A stretch of 59,592 nt of DNA from Hyphomicrobiales bacterium (GTDB lineage: Bacteria; Pseudomonadota; Alphaproteobacteria; Rhizobiales; Beijerinckiaceae). A program made the position numbers and the translations under genes. Under the pieces are notes generated by a model. It had not been told where the DNA came from and did no database searches. It saw nothing but the letters and a program-made list of their open reading frames with translations. Of the stretch, positions 37,647 to 46,985 are shown one piece after another. The DNA is taken from contig CANGLU010000012.1 of the NCBI GenBank assembly GCA_947455025.1, positions 1 to 59,592 of the forward strand. Reading direction: 5' to 3'. Each line of letters opens with the position of its first letter. Within the stretch, counting starts at the first letter, position 1.

Positions 37647-38417
37647 TTAGACCCAACCGCCATCGACGACATATTGCTGGTTGGTGCAGGCGCCCGCTTC
37701 ATCGGATGCCATGAACACGGTGAATTTGGCGAGATCGGCCGGCACCAATTTGCGCTTGAGGCACTGGCGGATCATCAATTCCTTTTCACCTTCCGGCGTG
37801 AGCCAGAGCGACTTTTGCCGCTCGGTCATGATCCAGCCCGGTGCAATCGCGTTGCAGCGGATGTTCCATTGGCCGAAATCGCGGGCGAGCGAACGGGTGA
37901 GACCGAGCACAGCCGATTTGGCCGCCGTATAGGCTGCCATGCCGCCTTGGCCGACCATCCACGAGGTCGAGCCGAAATTGATGATGACGCCGTCATTGGC
38001 CGCCTTCATATCCTCGATCACCGCTTGGGCGCAGAAGAACTGGTGCTTGAGATTGGTGGCGAAACGCTCGTCCCAATATTCCGACGTCACGTCTTCCATC
38101 TTGTGGCGCTGGTCATGCGCCGCATTGTTGACGAGTACGGTGATCGGGCCAATGGCCGCGCGGCAATGCTTCACCGCCGCTTGCAGTGCGGGGATATTGG
38201 TGAGGTCGCACGCTTCAAAATGCACCTTCCAGCCTTTGGCGGCGCAATCGGCAACGACTTTTTTACCCGCTTCGACATTGATGTCGATAAAGGCGACTTT
38301 CGTCTTCTGGCGGGCGAAATGATGCACGATTGATTCGCCAATGCCCGAACCGCCGCCCGTGATGAGCACGCCCTTGCCTTCGAGATCCGGATAAATTGCG
38401 CCTTTGATGTCGGTCAT
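37647..38417 (-). CDS. SDR-family sugar dehydrogenase
   Basis: A 256-residue short-chain dehydrogenase with the NAD(P) motif LITGGGSGIGES, the NNAAHD loop, and the catalytic YTAAKSAV. The C-terminus TNQQYVVDGGWV is typical of sugar dehydrogenases. As the first gene of a run with dgoK and dgoA it probably oxidises a sugar such as galactose or fucose/arabinose to its lactone, but the substrate is inferred from neighbours only. The gap to the divergent aminotransferase gene is 125 bases and should contain the operon promoter. Confidence 0.85.
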   Translation of the reverse strand: MTDIKGAIYPDLEGKGVLITGGGSGIGESIVHHFARQKTKVAFIDINVEAGKKVVADCAAKGWKVHFEACDLTNIPALQAAVKHCRAAIGPITVLVNNAAHDQRHKMEDVTSEYWDERFATNLKHQFFCAQAVIEDMKAANDGVIINFGSTSWMVGQGGMAAYTAAKSAVLGLTRSLARDFGQWNIRCNAIAPGWIMTERQKSLWLTPEGEKELMIRQCLKRKLVPADLAKFTVFMASDEAGACTNQQYVVDGGWV

Positions 38418-38542
38418 CTGTCGTTCCTCGGTTGAGAGTGTGGGTTTTCGATTGCGGGCAGTGATGGCATGGCGGTGATACGCTGTCCAGATTGCGGGCT
38501 GAGGATTGAAGGCATCGGCCTGACACGATACGGTCTTGCGCC

Positions 38543-39691
38543 ATGAACCCGATTTTTTCGAATATCCAAACCTCTGTCTTTGAAACCATGTCGAAGCTGG
38601 CGCGCGAAACCGGCGCGATCAATCTCGGCCAAGGCTTTCCCGATGGCCCCGGCCCGCGCGACGTGTTGGAAAAAGCGGCCGACGCGGTGGTGAATGGATG
38701 GAACCAATACCCGCCCATGCCGGGCCTGCCCGAATTGCGACAAGCGGTCGCACACCATTATGCCGAGCATCAGGGCGTGACGCTAGATTGGCAAAACGAG
38801 GTGATGATCACCTCGGGAGCGACCGAGGCGATTGCGGGCGCGTTGATGGCGCTGATCACGCCGGGCGATGAAGTGATTTTGTTTCAGCCCATGTATGACG
38901 CCTATTTGCCGTTGGTGTTGCGCGCGGGCGGCGTGCCGAAATTTGTGGCGCTCCAGCCGCCGCATTGGCGCTTTGACGAGGCGATGCTGGCGGCAGCGTT
39001 TACGGATAAAACGCGGGTGGTGTTTTTAAACAATCCGATCAACCCTTCAGCGGTGGTGTTGCCGCGCGAAGACCTCGAACTGCTCGCACAGTTTTGCGTG
39101 AAGCATGATGCGATTTTGCTTTCCGATGAAGTGTGGGAGCATGTGATTTTTGACGGGCGCGAGCATGTCTCGGCATTATCGATTCCGGCGTTGCGCGAGC
39201 GTACGGTGAAGATAGGCTCGGCGGGTAAAATCTTTTCGCTCACGGGCTGGAAAGTGGGCTTTACCTGCGCGGCACCGGAGCTCTTTCGCGTGCTGACCAA
39301 AGCGCATCAATATATCACCTTCACCACGCCGCCGAATTTGCAAACGGCGGTGGCGTATGGGCTTGGTAAAGAACGGGAATATTTTGATACGATGCGCGCG
39401 GAATTTATGCGCAGCCGCGACCGGTTTACCAAGGGCTTACTCGATTTGGGCTTTGATGTGCTGCCGAGCCAAGGCAGTTATTTTGTGAATGTGAACATCG
39501 CTGCATTGGGTGAGACGGATGACGTCGATTTCTGCCTGCGGCTTGTAAAAGAACATGGCGTGGCGGCGATTCCGGTCTCGGCTTTTTATGCGGAACATCC
39601 GGTGAAGACGGTGGTGCGGTTTTGTTTTGCTAAACGCGATGAGGTGCTTGATGGGGCGCTCGAGCGGTTGGCGGGAGTAGCGCGCACTTAA
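38543..39691 (+). CDS. Class I/II aminotransferase (kynurenine/methionine type)
   Basis: A 382-residue PLP aminotransferase. The PLP lysine is in GSAGKIFSLTGWKVG (K229), with NNPINPSA and SDEVWEHVIFDG as cofactor-binding segments and INLGQGFPDGPGP at the substrate entrance. These match the KAT/YbdL group that takes methionine, glutamine or kynurenine. The donor and acceptor are not determined. It stands alone, divergent from the sugar operon. Its stop is directly followed by a palindromic repeat element. Confidence 0.88.
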   Translation: MNPIFSNIQTSVFETMSKLARETGAINLGQGFPDGPGPRDVLEKAADAVVNGWNQYPPMPGLPELRQAVAHHYAEHQGVTLDWQNEVMITSGATEAIAGALMALITPGDEVILFQPMYDAYLPLVLRAGGVPKFVALQPPHWRFDEAMLAAAFTDKTRVVFLNNPINPSAVVLPREDLELLAQFCVKHDAILLSDEVWEHVIFDGREHVSALSIPALRERTVKIGSAGKIFSLTGWKVGFTCAAPELFRVLTKAHQYITFTTPPNLQTAVAYGLGKEREYFDTMRAEFMRSRDRFTKGLLDLGFDVLPSQGSYFVNVNIAALGETDDVDFCLRLVKEHGVAAIPVSAFYAEHPVKTVVRFCFAKRDEVLDGALERLAGVART

Positions 39692-39693
39692 AA

Positions 39694-39859
39694 CCGTCAT
39701 TGCGAGCGATGAGCGAAGCAACCCAGCTAGCGAAAAACGATAAGAGCGTGATATCACCATTGCACGTTTAAAATAAACATCAACTGGGTTGCTTCGCGTT
39801 CGCTCGCAATGACGGATGAGGGTTCGCTTCGCTAACCGCTCTTCACCTCGCAATGACGG
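39694..39859. repeat. Intergenic palindromic repeat (CCGTCATTGCGAGC type)
   Basis: Left arm 39694-39726 (CCGTCATTGCGAGCGATGAG followed by CGAAGCAACCCAG) and right arm 39784-39815 are inverted copies that agree at almost all positions, one arm being one base longer. A third outer half-copy, TCGCAATGACGG, is at 39848-39859 in the same orientation as the right arm. The 57-base spacer is AT-rich. The whole sits between the convergent 3' ends of the aminotransferase and fumarase genes. Elements of this CATTGCGAGC...GAAGCAA kind are scattered in many bacterial genomes; transcribed, the arms could form a long hairpin that ends both messages. Confidence 0.85.
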
Positions 39860-39877
39860 TGTAGCAAGGGTAAAATA

Positions 39878-41494
39878 TTATCCGAGGTTCAACTCCTTAA
39901 AAAAGTCATTCCCTTTATCGTCAATCACGATAAATGCGGGGAAGTTTTCGACCTCGATTTTCCAAATAGCTTCCATGCCAAGCTCGGGATATTCCAGCAC
40001 TTCGACATGCTTGATGCAGTCTTGCGCGAGCCGTGCCGCGGGGCCGCCGATGGAGCCTAAATAAAAGCCGCCATATTTTTTGCAGGCTTCGCGCACTTCC
40101 GCTGAGCGGTTGCCTTTGGCGAGCATCACCATGGAGCCGCCAGCGGCTTGGAATTGCGCCACGAAACTGTCCATGCGGCCTGCGGTGGTAGGGCCGAAAC
40201 TGCCTGAGGCGTAGCCTGCCGGAGTCTTTGCAGGGCCTGCGTAATAAACCGGATGATTTTTGAAATAATCCGGCATCGGTTCACCGCGGTCTAAACGCTC
40301 GCGGATTTTGGCGTGGGCCGAGTCACGCGCCACAATCAGCGTGCCGGTGAGTGAGAGGCGTGTGCGAATGGGGTGTGAGGAGAGCGTGGCGAGGATTTCC
40401 GACATGGGTTGGTTGAGATTGATGTTCACGCAATGCGCGGTGAATTCGCTCTCGTCCAAATCGGGGAGATAATGCGAGGGGTCCGCTTCGAGCTGCTCTA
40501 AAAACACGCCGTCTTTAGTGATTTTGCCGATGGCTTGCCGGTCCGCAGAACACGACACGCCCAAGCCGATGGGCAGCGATGCGCCGTGGCGGGGCAGGCG
40601 GATGACGCGGACATCGTGGCAGAAATATTTGCCGCCGAATTGCGCACCGACGCCTAAGCTTTGCGTGAGCTTGTGCACTTCTTCTTCCATCGCTAAATCG
40701 CGGAAGGCGTGGCCTGCTTCGGAGCCTTCTGTTGGCAGGGAATCATAATAGCGCGTTGAGGCGAGTTTCACCGTTTTCATGACGAGTTCGGCCGATGTCC
40801 CGCCGATGACAATCGCCAGATGGTAAGGCGGGCAGGCGGAAGTGCCCAGCGTCAGGATTTTTTCTTTCAAAAACGCGATCAGCCGATCATGGGTGAGTAC
40901 CGAGGGTGTGGCTTGATAGAGGAAACTCTTATTGGCCGAGCCGCCGCCTTTAGCGACGAAGAGGAATTTGTATTCGTCCTCGCCTTCGGCATAGAGATTG
41001 ATTTCGGCGGGCAGGTTCGTCTTGGTGTTTTTTTCTTCAAACATCGAGACGGGAGCGACTTGCGAATAGCGCAGGTTTTTTTCGAAATAGGCGTCTTTAA
41101 TACCGCCCGCAATCGCGTCCTCGTCAAAGCCCTCGGTGAGCACGTAACGGCCGCGCTTGGCGGAGACAATCGCGGTGCCCGTGTCCTGACACATCGGCAA
41201 AACGCCGCCTGCCGCGATATTGGCGTTCTTCAACAGATCGAACGCAACGAATCGGTCATTGGGGGTGGCTTCCGGATCATCCAAGATTTTGCGCAACTGG
41301 GCCAAATGGCCGGGCCGGAGCAGATGGTTGATGTCGATAAAGGCCTGTTTGGCCAAAGCACGGATGGCTTCGGGCTTCACATTCAAAAAGCTGCGGCCGC
41401 CGACCGTCTCGACGCTGACACCTTCGCTTGAGAGTTTGCGATAGGGTGTCGTATCGGGGCCGAGTTGAAACAGGCTGGATGGGGATTGGGACAT
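39878..41494 (-). CDS. Fumarate hydratase, class I (iron-sulfur)
   Basis: Interconverts fumarate and malate in the TCA cycle with a 4Fe-4S cluster. The 538-residue protein contains both FumA domains. The three cluster cysteines are at about C102 ([10 protein letters not shown]), C221 ([10 protein letters not shown]) and C315 (GVSCSADRQ), each offset by three from E. coli FumA C105, C224 and C318. A longer frame to 41557 exists, but the ATG at 41494 matches the family start. Oxygen-sensitive class I fumarase is common in alphaproteobacteria; no class II gene (fumC) is in the window. Confidence 0.95.
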   Translation of the reverse strand: MSQSPSSLFQLGPDTTPYRKLSSEGVSVETVGGRSFLNVKPEAIRALAKQAFIDINHLLRPGHLAQLRKILDDPEATPNDRFVAFDLLKNANIAAGGVLPMCQDTGTAIVSAKRGRYVLTEGFDEDAIAGGIKDAYFEKNLRYSQVAPVSMFEEKNTKTNLPAEINLYAEGEDEYKFLFVAKGGGSANKSFLYQATPSVLTHDRLIAFLKEKILTLGTSACPPYHLAIVIGGTSAELVMKTVKLASTRYYDSLPTEGSEAGHAFRDLAMEEEVHKLTQSLGVGAQFGGKYFCHDVRVIRLPRHGASLPIGLGVSCSADRQAIGKITKDGVFLEQLEADPSHYLPDLDESEFTAHCVNINLNQPMSEILATLSSHPIRTRLSLTGTLIVARDSAHAKIRERLDRGEPMPDYFKNHPVYYAGPAKTPAGYASGSFGPTTAGRMDSFVAQFQAAGGSMVMLAKGNRSAEVREACKKYGGFYLGSIGGPAARLAQDCIKHVEVLEYPELGMEAIWKIEVENFPAFIVIDDKGNDFFKELNLG

Positions 41495-41534
41495 GACGGC
41501 CTCCGAAGATACAAAGATAATTTCTAGTGAAAGA

Positions 41535-41575
41535 GATAGATCAACTCTTCGTTCCACGCTACACCACGATCTATC
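41535..41575. promoter_or_regulatory. Inverted repeat in the fumarase-glucokinase divergent region
   Basis: GATAGATC at 41535-41542 and GATCTATC at 41568-41575 form a perfect eight-base inverted repeat with a 25-base spacer, in the 116-base region between the two divergent starts. It could be a binding site for a dimeric regulator that controls both genes, or a chance match. No clear -10 or -35 boxes were found next to it. Confidence 0.25.
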
Positions 41576-41610
41576 CTACTATGGGCTTGTTTCGATAAGG
41601 TGACCTCTTC

Positions 41611-42606
41611 ATGTTCGCGCATCCGGTTCTCATTGCTGATATTGGCGGTACCAATTCCCGTTTCGCTCTGGCGACCACGCCGGGGAAAGATCCGGTCATC
41701 ATCAACCGCTTGCAAACCAAGGATTTTTCTGATCCTGAATCGGCTATTCGCACCGTTTTGGCGGATATGAAAGACAAGCCGCGCTCGGCGATTATGTGTG
41801 TTGCGGGGCCAGTGGTGGATAAGCGCGCGCATTTGACCAACGCGTCCTGGACGATTGACGGCCCGAAATTGGCCAAGAATTTTGGTTTTGAAAGCGGCCT
41901 CTTGCTGAATGATTTTGAGGCGCAGGCGCTGTCTTTGCCCGCTTTACGGTCGGAATGGTTAAAGCAGATCGGCGAGGCTGCTCCCGCTTTGGCTGCGGGG
42001 CCGCAGGTGATTTTAGGCCCCGGCACGGGCTTGGGCATTGGCGCGTTGTTGACGATTGATGGCCGCTATATCCCGGTGGCGAGCGAAAGCTGCCACATTG
42101 ATTTCGGCCCTGTGGGTAAGGATGAAGAAGCGTTTTGGCCGCATCTCGAGCGGGTCTTGGGCCGGGTGACGACCGAATCGGTGATGTCGGGACCGGGCCT
42201 CGTGCGGGTGCACCGCGCGCGGCTTTTGGCGAAGGGCCAATCCATGCCGCCGGAAACGGGGGTTGAAATCGTCAATGCGGCGCTGGCCAACCCGAAATCG
42301 GAAGAACGCGCTACCGTGAACGCCTATGTGCGGATTATTGCGCGCTTTGCGGGTGATATCGCGATTACCTTTATGGCTTCGGGCGGCGTCACTTTGGCGG
42401 GCGGGATTTTGCCGCGCATTGCCTCGATGATCGATAAAGGCGCGTTTAGGCAGGCTTTTGAGGCCAAAGAGCCCGTCGATGGCCTCACCCGCCGCATTGC
42501 GACGCGGCTTTTGATGGAGCCCGATGCGGTGCTCTACGGCATGGCGGCGATTGCCGGTGAGCCGGATCGCTATGCGATTGATTACAAAGCCCGCGCTTGG
42601 AAATAA
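41611..42606 (+). CDS. glk: Glucokinase
   Basis: Phosphorylates glucose to glucose 6-phosphate with ATP. The 331-residue protein belongs to the Glk family with the N-terminal ATP loop LIADIGGTNSRFALA, the substrate segment LLNDFEAQALSLP, and GPGTGLGIGALL. It lacks the CXCGXXGCXE zinc motif of ROK kinases, so it is the proteobacterial Glk type. An AAGGTG sequence precedes the ATG at 41611. Divergent from fumarase, convergent with ptsN. Glucose must be phosphorylated this way when, as seems here, there is no sugar-transporting PTS. Confidence 0.94.
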   Translation: MFAHPVLIADIGGTNSRFALATTPGKDPVIINRLQTKDFSDPESAIRTVLADMKDKPRSAIMCVAGPVVDKRAHLTNASWTIDGPKLAKNFGFESGLLLNDFEAQALSLPALRSEWLKQIGEAAPALAAGPQVILGPGTGLGIGALLTIDGRYIPVASESCHIDFGPVGKDEEAFWPHLERVLGRVTTESVMSGPGLVRVHRARLLAKGQSMPPETGVEIVNAALANPKSEERATVNAYVRIIARFAGDIAITFMASGGVTLAGGILPRIASMIDKGAFRQAFEAKEPVDGLTRRIATRLLMEPDAVLYGMAAIAGEPDRYAIDYKARAWK

Positions 42607-42616
42607 AAGCGGGGGT

Positions 42617-43081
42617 TTAGGCGGCGGTGGCCGTTGGCGTCTGCGTCAGCAGGGCGAAAAGCGCCGAAGCATCGTGCGATTTGCGTAATTTTTGGGCAAT
42701 TGCCGGATCGCGCAGCGCACGGGCGACGCGGGACAGGGCTTTGAGATGATCGGCACCCGCGCCTTCCGGGGCTAAGAGCAAGAAGACCAGATCGACCTGC
42801 TGGCCATCCAGCGCATCAAAATCGACGGGTTTTTCCAGCCGGGCAAAGATACCGATCAACCGGTTGAGTTTGGGTAATTTGCCGTGCGGAATCGCTACGC
42901 CGTGGCCAATTCCGGTCGAACCAAGGCGTTCGCGCTGCAAAAGCGCCTCGTAAACGTCGCTTTCGGCCAGGCCGGAATGAACGGCGGCAAAGGCGGAAAG
43001 CTCTTGCAGGAGCTGCTTTTTCGAAACCGCTTTCACAGAAGCAAGAACGGATTGAGGCGTCAGAATGTCGGTCAAGGGCAT
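42617..43081 (-). CDS. ptsN: Nitrogen-regulatory EIIA (EIIA-Ntr)
   Basis: A 154-residue EIIA of the fructose/Ntr family that receives phosphate from the NPr/HPr branch and controls potassium, nitrogen and sigma-54-linked functions. The active His is in GIGHGVAIPHGKLPKL (H66, matching H73 of E. coli PtsN). The opening LTDILTPQSVLASVKAVSKK is typical. It is the last gene of lptC-lptA-lptB-rpoN-hpf-ptsN. The 109-base gap to hpf suggests an extra promoter. Together with the HPr, HprK and EIIA(Man) genes at 29-30 kb it completes most of a regulatory PTS; EI is not in the window. Confidence 0.95.
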   Translation of the reverse strand: MPLTDILTPQSVLASVKAVSKKQLLQELSAFAAVHSGLAESDVYEALLQRERLGSTGIGHGVAIPHGKLPKLNRLIGIFARLEKPVDFDALDGQQVDLVFLLLAPEGAGADHLKALSRVARALRDPAIAQKLRKSHDASALFALLTQTPTATAA

Positions 43082-43190
43082 TTAAGTCTTCTCTAAGTAA
43101 AGTACCGTACCGATCAGCAAAGCATGAACCGGGCCAACCCCTGCCAACGAGCGGCCCGTCCGGTTTGCCGTCCAAGCAGTGGTTGCTGAC

Positions 43191-43769
43191 TTAGTTCTCA
43201 AGTGACGGCGGGTCAACCCATCCGATATTTCCGTCCGTCCGGCGATAGACCACATTGATCCGGTCCGTCGACGCGTGGCGGAACAGGATGAGCGGTGCGC
43301 CCGTCATATCGAGATCCAGAACGGCATCGCTTACCGACATGGCTTTGATGTTCTTCTTGGTCTCGGCGATGACGACGGGGCTGAACTCGCCTGCATGGTC
43401 CTCGGCCCATTCCTCGCCGGGGGCTTCGATCACATAGGATGAGGCTTCCATCGGATGAGAGGCACCATTTTTCGCGGCATGGTCTTTGAGCCGCTGCTTG
43501 TAGCGTCGCAACCGGCTCTCGACCTTTTCAGCCGCCCGTTCGGCGCTGAAATAGGGCTCTTGGGCGGAGCCTACCGCATGCAAGGTAACGCCTGAGGAAA
43601 GATGCAACACGCAATCCGTCTCATAGCCCGAACCTTCCGGCCGGAGCGTGACGTGACCTGTGACAAGGCCTGCATAAAATTTAGCGACTGACTCCTCGAT
43701 CCGATGGGTAATTTGCAGGCGAAGTGCTTCGCCCAGATCGAGGTTTTTACCGGAAACGCGTAGTGGCAT
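43191..43769 (-). CDS. hpf: Ribosome hibernation promoting factor, long form
   Basis: A 192-residue long HPF that joins 70S ribosomes into inactive dimers in stationary phase. The N-terminal S30AE domain (1-100) is MPLRVSGKNLDLGEALRLQI...VESRLRRYKQRLKDH, and the C-terminal dimerisation domain (about 130-192) contains APLILFRHASTDRINVVYRR and DGNIGWVDP. The ATG at 43769 is preceded by GGGGGG at a good distance; the frame upstream to 43853 is not part of the protein. It follows rpoN by 171 bases, the standard order in proteobacteria. Confidence 0.95.
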   Translation of the reverse strand: MPLRVSGKNLDLGEALRLQITHRIEESVAKFYAGLVTGHVTLRPEGSGYETDCVLHLSSGVTLHAVGSAQEPYFSAERAAEKVESRLRRYKQRLKDHAAKNGASHPMEASSYVIEAPGEEWAEDHAGEFSPVVIAETKKNIKAMSVSDAVLDLDMTGAPLILFRHASTDRINVVYRRTDGNIGWVDPPSLEN

Positions 43770-43940
43770 GTGACCCCCCGCTTGCCGTCCATAAGGGAGC
43801 CTGATGAAGCCGGCTCCTGCATTAGAGTTAGGGAGCGTCGGGGTTCGTGTCAATGGCGCGGGATGGGGATCGGTAAAACGACGATCAAGCGTGATTAAAA
43901 CACGGCTAACGATCGAATTTTAAGCCATCGTGACGCGGTA

Positions 43941-45491
43941 TTACCCAGCCTTGGCCTGTACCATGCCCTGCTTCTCGCGGCGGCGTTCGACCGAGGAGGG
44001 GATCTTTAAACTGTCGCGGTATTTGGCCACCGTGCGGCGCGCGATATCGATGCCGGAGGCTTTGAGTTTGGTGACGATCGTATCATCCGACAAGATATCA
44101 TCGGACGCTTCTTGATCGATCATTTGTTTGATGCGGAAGCGGACCGCTTCGGCCGAATGGGATTCGCCGCCGCCGGACGCGTTGATTGAGGCGGTGAAGA
44201 AATATTTCATCTCGAAAAGACCGCGCTCGGACGCGATATATTTGTTCGATGTCACGCGCGAAACGGTCGACTCATGCATGGAGATGGCATCGGCTACCGT
44301 GCGTAGATTCAAGGGTCGTAAAAACTCGACGCCTTGATCGAAAAACAGGTCCTGATGGCGGACGATTTCGCTGGCGACTTTGAGAATGGTTTTGGCGCGT
44401 TGCTCCAAGCTTTTGGTCAGCCAATTGGCGGTTTGCAGCGCCTCGCTCACGAAGCTTTTTTCATCTTCGGTTTTGAGATTGCCGGAGATTTTGGCGGCAT
44501 AGGTTTGGTTGACGAGCACGCGTGGCAAGGTATCGGAATTCAGCTCGACAAGCCATGTGCCATCGGGTGTTTTGCGCACATAGACATCGGGGATAACGGG
44601 TTGGATCGTGCCGCCGCCAAAGCGCAGACCCGGTTTCGGGTCGAGCGACTTGATGTCGGACACCATTTCCAAAATGTCTTCGTCATCCAAACCTGTGAGT
44701 TTGCGCAGCGAGGCAAAATCGCGCCGCGCCAACAGATCGAGATTATCAAGCAGCGCCGCAATTGCCGGATCATAGCGGTTGCGCTCGATGAGTTGGAGGC
44801 GGAGGCAATCGGCGAGATCGGCGGCGCCAACACCCGATGGATCAAAACGTTGAATGATGGTGAGCACCGATTGAACGCGCTCAACACTCACGCCCATGCG
44901 ATCGGCTACTTCATCAAGCGGATCGCGCAGATAGCCTGCTTCATCGATGAGATCGATCAGCGATGCGCCGATGAGGCGATCCACCGGATCGGTGGTGGCG
45001 ACGTGTAATTGTTCGGTTAAATGATCGTGCAGCGAAATTTCAGCGGCGACATAGGCTTCGAGGCTGTTTTCATCGCCGTCAAAGCTTTGTCCGCCGACGC
45101 CGCTCCAGCTCGTGGCCGATAGACCCATCGGCTCCATCTCTTGGCGCGCGGCAGGTGTGGGCGGCGGGGCATCGTCTTGATAGACATTGTCGAGCGATAC
45201 TTCGATGCGCGGATCAATTTCGCCGCGCTCTGGTGTGAGCGCGCGGCCTTCCCAATCGCTGTCAGAGCCTAGGGCTGAATCGGGTGCTGGCGCCTCGGAA
45301 GCCGCAACGGGGCCCGAATGTTCGTCGGCGACGCGTTCGAGTAACGGGTTCTTTTCGAGTTCGGCTTCGACATATTCGTTGAGCTCAAGACCCGACAGCT
45401 GCAAAAGCTTGATCGCTTGCAGCAATTGTGGCGTCATCACCAGAGACTGGCTTTGCCGCAATTCCATCCGTTGCGAGAATTTCATCGACAC
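43941..45491 (-). CDS. rpoN: RNA polymerase sigma-54 factor
   Basis: Alternative sigma factor needing AAA+ activators, used for nitrogen and other controls. The 516-residue protein has the Gln-rich region I (RQSQSLVMTPQLLQAIKLLQ), an acidic linker, the core-binding domain with FDPSGVGAADLADCLRLQL, the HTH and, near the C-terminus, the RpoN box ARRTVAKYRDSLKIP. Region I begins at residue 5, so the start at 45491 is well placed. It follows lptB after 122 bases and precedes hpf and ptsN, the conserved order. No sigma-54 activator gene is present in the window. Confidence 0.97.
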   Translation of the reverse strand: MSMKFSQRMELRQSQSLVMTPQLLQAIKLLQLSGLELNEYVEAELEKNPLLERVADEHSGPVAASEAPAPDSALGSDSDWEGRALTPERGEIDPRIEVSLDNVYQDDAPPPTPAARQEMEPMGLSATSWSGVGGQSFDGDENSLEAYVAAEISLHDHLTEQLHVATTDPVDRLIGASLIDLIDEAGYLRDPLDEVADRMGVSVERVQSVLTIIQRFDPSGVGAADLADCLRLQLIERNRYDPAIAALLDNLDLLARRDFASLRKLTGLDDEDILEMVSDIKSLDPKPGLRFGGGTIQPVIPDVYVRKTPDGTWLVELNSDTLPRVLVNQTYAAKISGNLKTEDEKSFVSEALQTANWLTKSLEQRAKTILKVASEIVRHQDLFFDQGVEFLRPLNLRTVADAISMHESTVSRVTSNKYIASERGLFEMKYFFTASINASGGGESHSAEAVRFRIKQMIDQEASDDILSDDTIVTKLKASGIDIARRTVAKYRDSLKIPSSVERRREKQGMVQAKAG

Positions 45492-45613
45492 GGTTTGGCT
45501 TTTAATCCCTACGCATTACTGTGACCTCTAACGGCACAGATTTTGCTTAATATCAGATTAATAAGCTTATTATGGTGAGAAATCAAACACCTAATGCGTG
45601 TGCACCCCGGTGA

Positions 45614-46375
45614 TTACATCCTGAATTCGTCACCAAGATAGACACGGCGGACATCGTCATTGGCGATAATGGCGTCGGGTGTGCCTTCCATAAGCACTTG
45701 GCCGGAATGGATAATATAGGCGCGGTCGATCAACCCAAGCGTTTCGCGGACATTGTGATCGGTGATCAAAACGCCGATATTGCGGGCGGTTAATTGGCGC
45801 ACCAGTGCGCGAATATCGCCGACGGCAATGGGATCGATGCCGGCAAAAGGCTCGTCGAGCAGCATGAAGGAGGGGCGGCTTGCGAGCGCGCGGGCGATTT
45901 CACAGCGCCGCCTTTCGCCGCCCGAGAGCGAGATGGACGGGCCTTTCCGGACGCGTGTGATGTCAAACTCTTCCAAGAGATGGTCGAGTTCGGCCTCGCG
46001 GCGGTCGCGGTTGGGCTCCACGAGCTCCAGCACCGCGCGGATATTGTCTTCGACCGAGAGGCCGCGAAAAATCGAGGCTTCTTGCGGCAAATAACCGATG
46101 CCGAGCCGCGCGCGGCGATACATCGGAAAAGGGGTGATGTCGTGACCATCCAGCGTGATCCGGCCTTTATCGACCGGAACAAGGCCCGTGATCATGTAGA
46201 AAATCGTGGTTTTGCCCGCACCATTCGGCCCTAAAAGGCCGACAGCCTCGCCGCTGCGGACGGCCAACGACGCCTCGCGCACGACTCGGCGGCCACGATA
46301 GGCCTTTTCCAGACCATGGGCGACAAGCCAGCCGGTTTGATCCGTGGGTGTCGATGAGAGATGCGAGGCATTCAC
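45614..46375 (-). CDS. lptB: LPS export ABC transporter ATP-binding protein
   Basis: ATPase that drives LPS extraction from the inner membrane with LptF, LptG and LptC. The 253-residue protein has Walker A GLLGPNGAGKTT, Q-loop YLPQEASIF, signature LSGGERRRCEIARAL, Walker B FMLLDEPFAGIDP and the switch LITDHNVRET. No ATG is usable: the GTG at 46375 is the probable start, since the longer frame to 46507 lies inside lptA and contains no family residues. The start lies 20 bases inside the lptA coding end, so the two genes overlap. Confidence 0.95.
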   Translation of the reverse strand: MNASHLSSTPTDQTGWLVAHGLEKAYRGRRVVREASLAVRSGEAVGLLGPNGAGKTTIFYMITGLVPVDKGRITLDGHDITPFPMYRRARLGIGYLPQEASIFRGLSVEDNIRAVLELVEPNRDRREAELDHLLEEFDITRVRKGPSISLSGGERRRCEIARALASRPSFMLLDEPFAGIDPIAVGDIRALVRQLTARNIGVLITDHNVRETLGLIDRAYIIHSGQVLMEGTPDAIIANDDVRRVYLGDEFRM

Positions 46376-46394
46376 GTGTTCGGGGTCTCGCTGA

Positions 46395-46985
46395 TTATTT
46401 GGTTGTTTTGGTGGGCGGAACGGGAGCGGCTGCCCCGCTTTTCGGCTTATCGGACGGCACAAAGGTACTCGACACACGGCCCGTTGCGCCCGCGTCAACA
46501 TTGGCAACTCCGGTGCCGAGATTATAGACGAGCTTTTGACCCTTCGTCACGTTTTGCCCTTTGCTGAGCGCGACATTGCCCGTGAGCGTCATAATATCGC
46601 TGGCGCTTTCATAGATGCCGTGATCGCCGGTGGCGACTTGCTCTTTGTCGAGGATCACGACATTGCCCTCGGCCTCAACGCGGCGGACGGAAGTGTCGCC
46701 ATCCGGCGTTCCGCTCGTGGCTTGGGCCGCGCCATCGGCGGGCTTATCGTAAAAAATGATCATTTTTTGGGCTTTCATCACGGTCTCGCCTTGCGTGACC
46801 ACGACATTCCCTGAGTAAATCGCGCGTTGTTCCTTATCGAACACTTCGAGCGAATCCGCTTCGATCGCGATGGGATCTTTCGAGTTTTTGGACAGGCCGC
46901 CTGCCTTTTGCGGTATATTATCCGCCATGGCCGCGAGCGTTAGCGCGCAATAGGCAAGGGTGGTTGCCAGTACCCTGATTTTCAT
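46395..46985 (-). CDS. lptA: LptA/OstA-type periplasmic LPS transport protein
   Basis: Forms the periplasmic bridge for LPS from LptC to LptD. The 196-residue precursor has a signal peptide (MKIRVLATTLAYCALTLAAM.A) and an OstA domain with IEADSLEVFDKEQRAIYSG, VVTQGETVMKAQKMIIFYD and GDHGIYESASDIMTLTGNV. The C-terminal 35 residues (DKPKSGAAAPVPPTKTTK) are a low-complexity tail. It overlaps lptC by four bases (ATGA), and the lptB GTG start is read as beginning within its last codons, so the three are translated in series. Confidence 0.92.
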   Translation of the reverse strand: MKIRVLATTLAYCALTLAAMADNIPQKAGGLSKNSKDPIAIEADSLEVFDKEQRAIYSGNVVVTQGETVMKAQKMIIFYDKPADGAAQATSGTPDGDTSVRRVEAEGNVVILDKEQVATGDHGIYESASDIMTLTGNVALSKGQNVTKGQKLVYNLGTGVANVDAGATGRVSSTFVPSDKPKSGAAAPVPPTKTTK

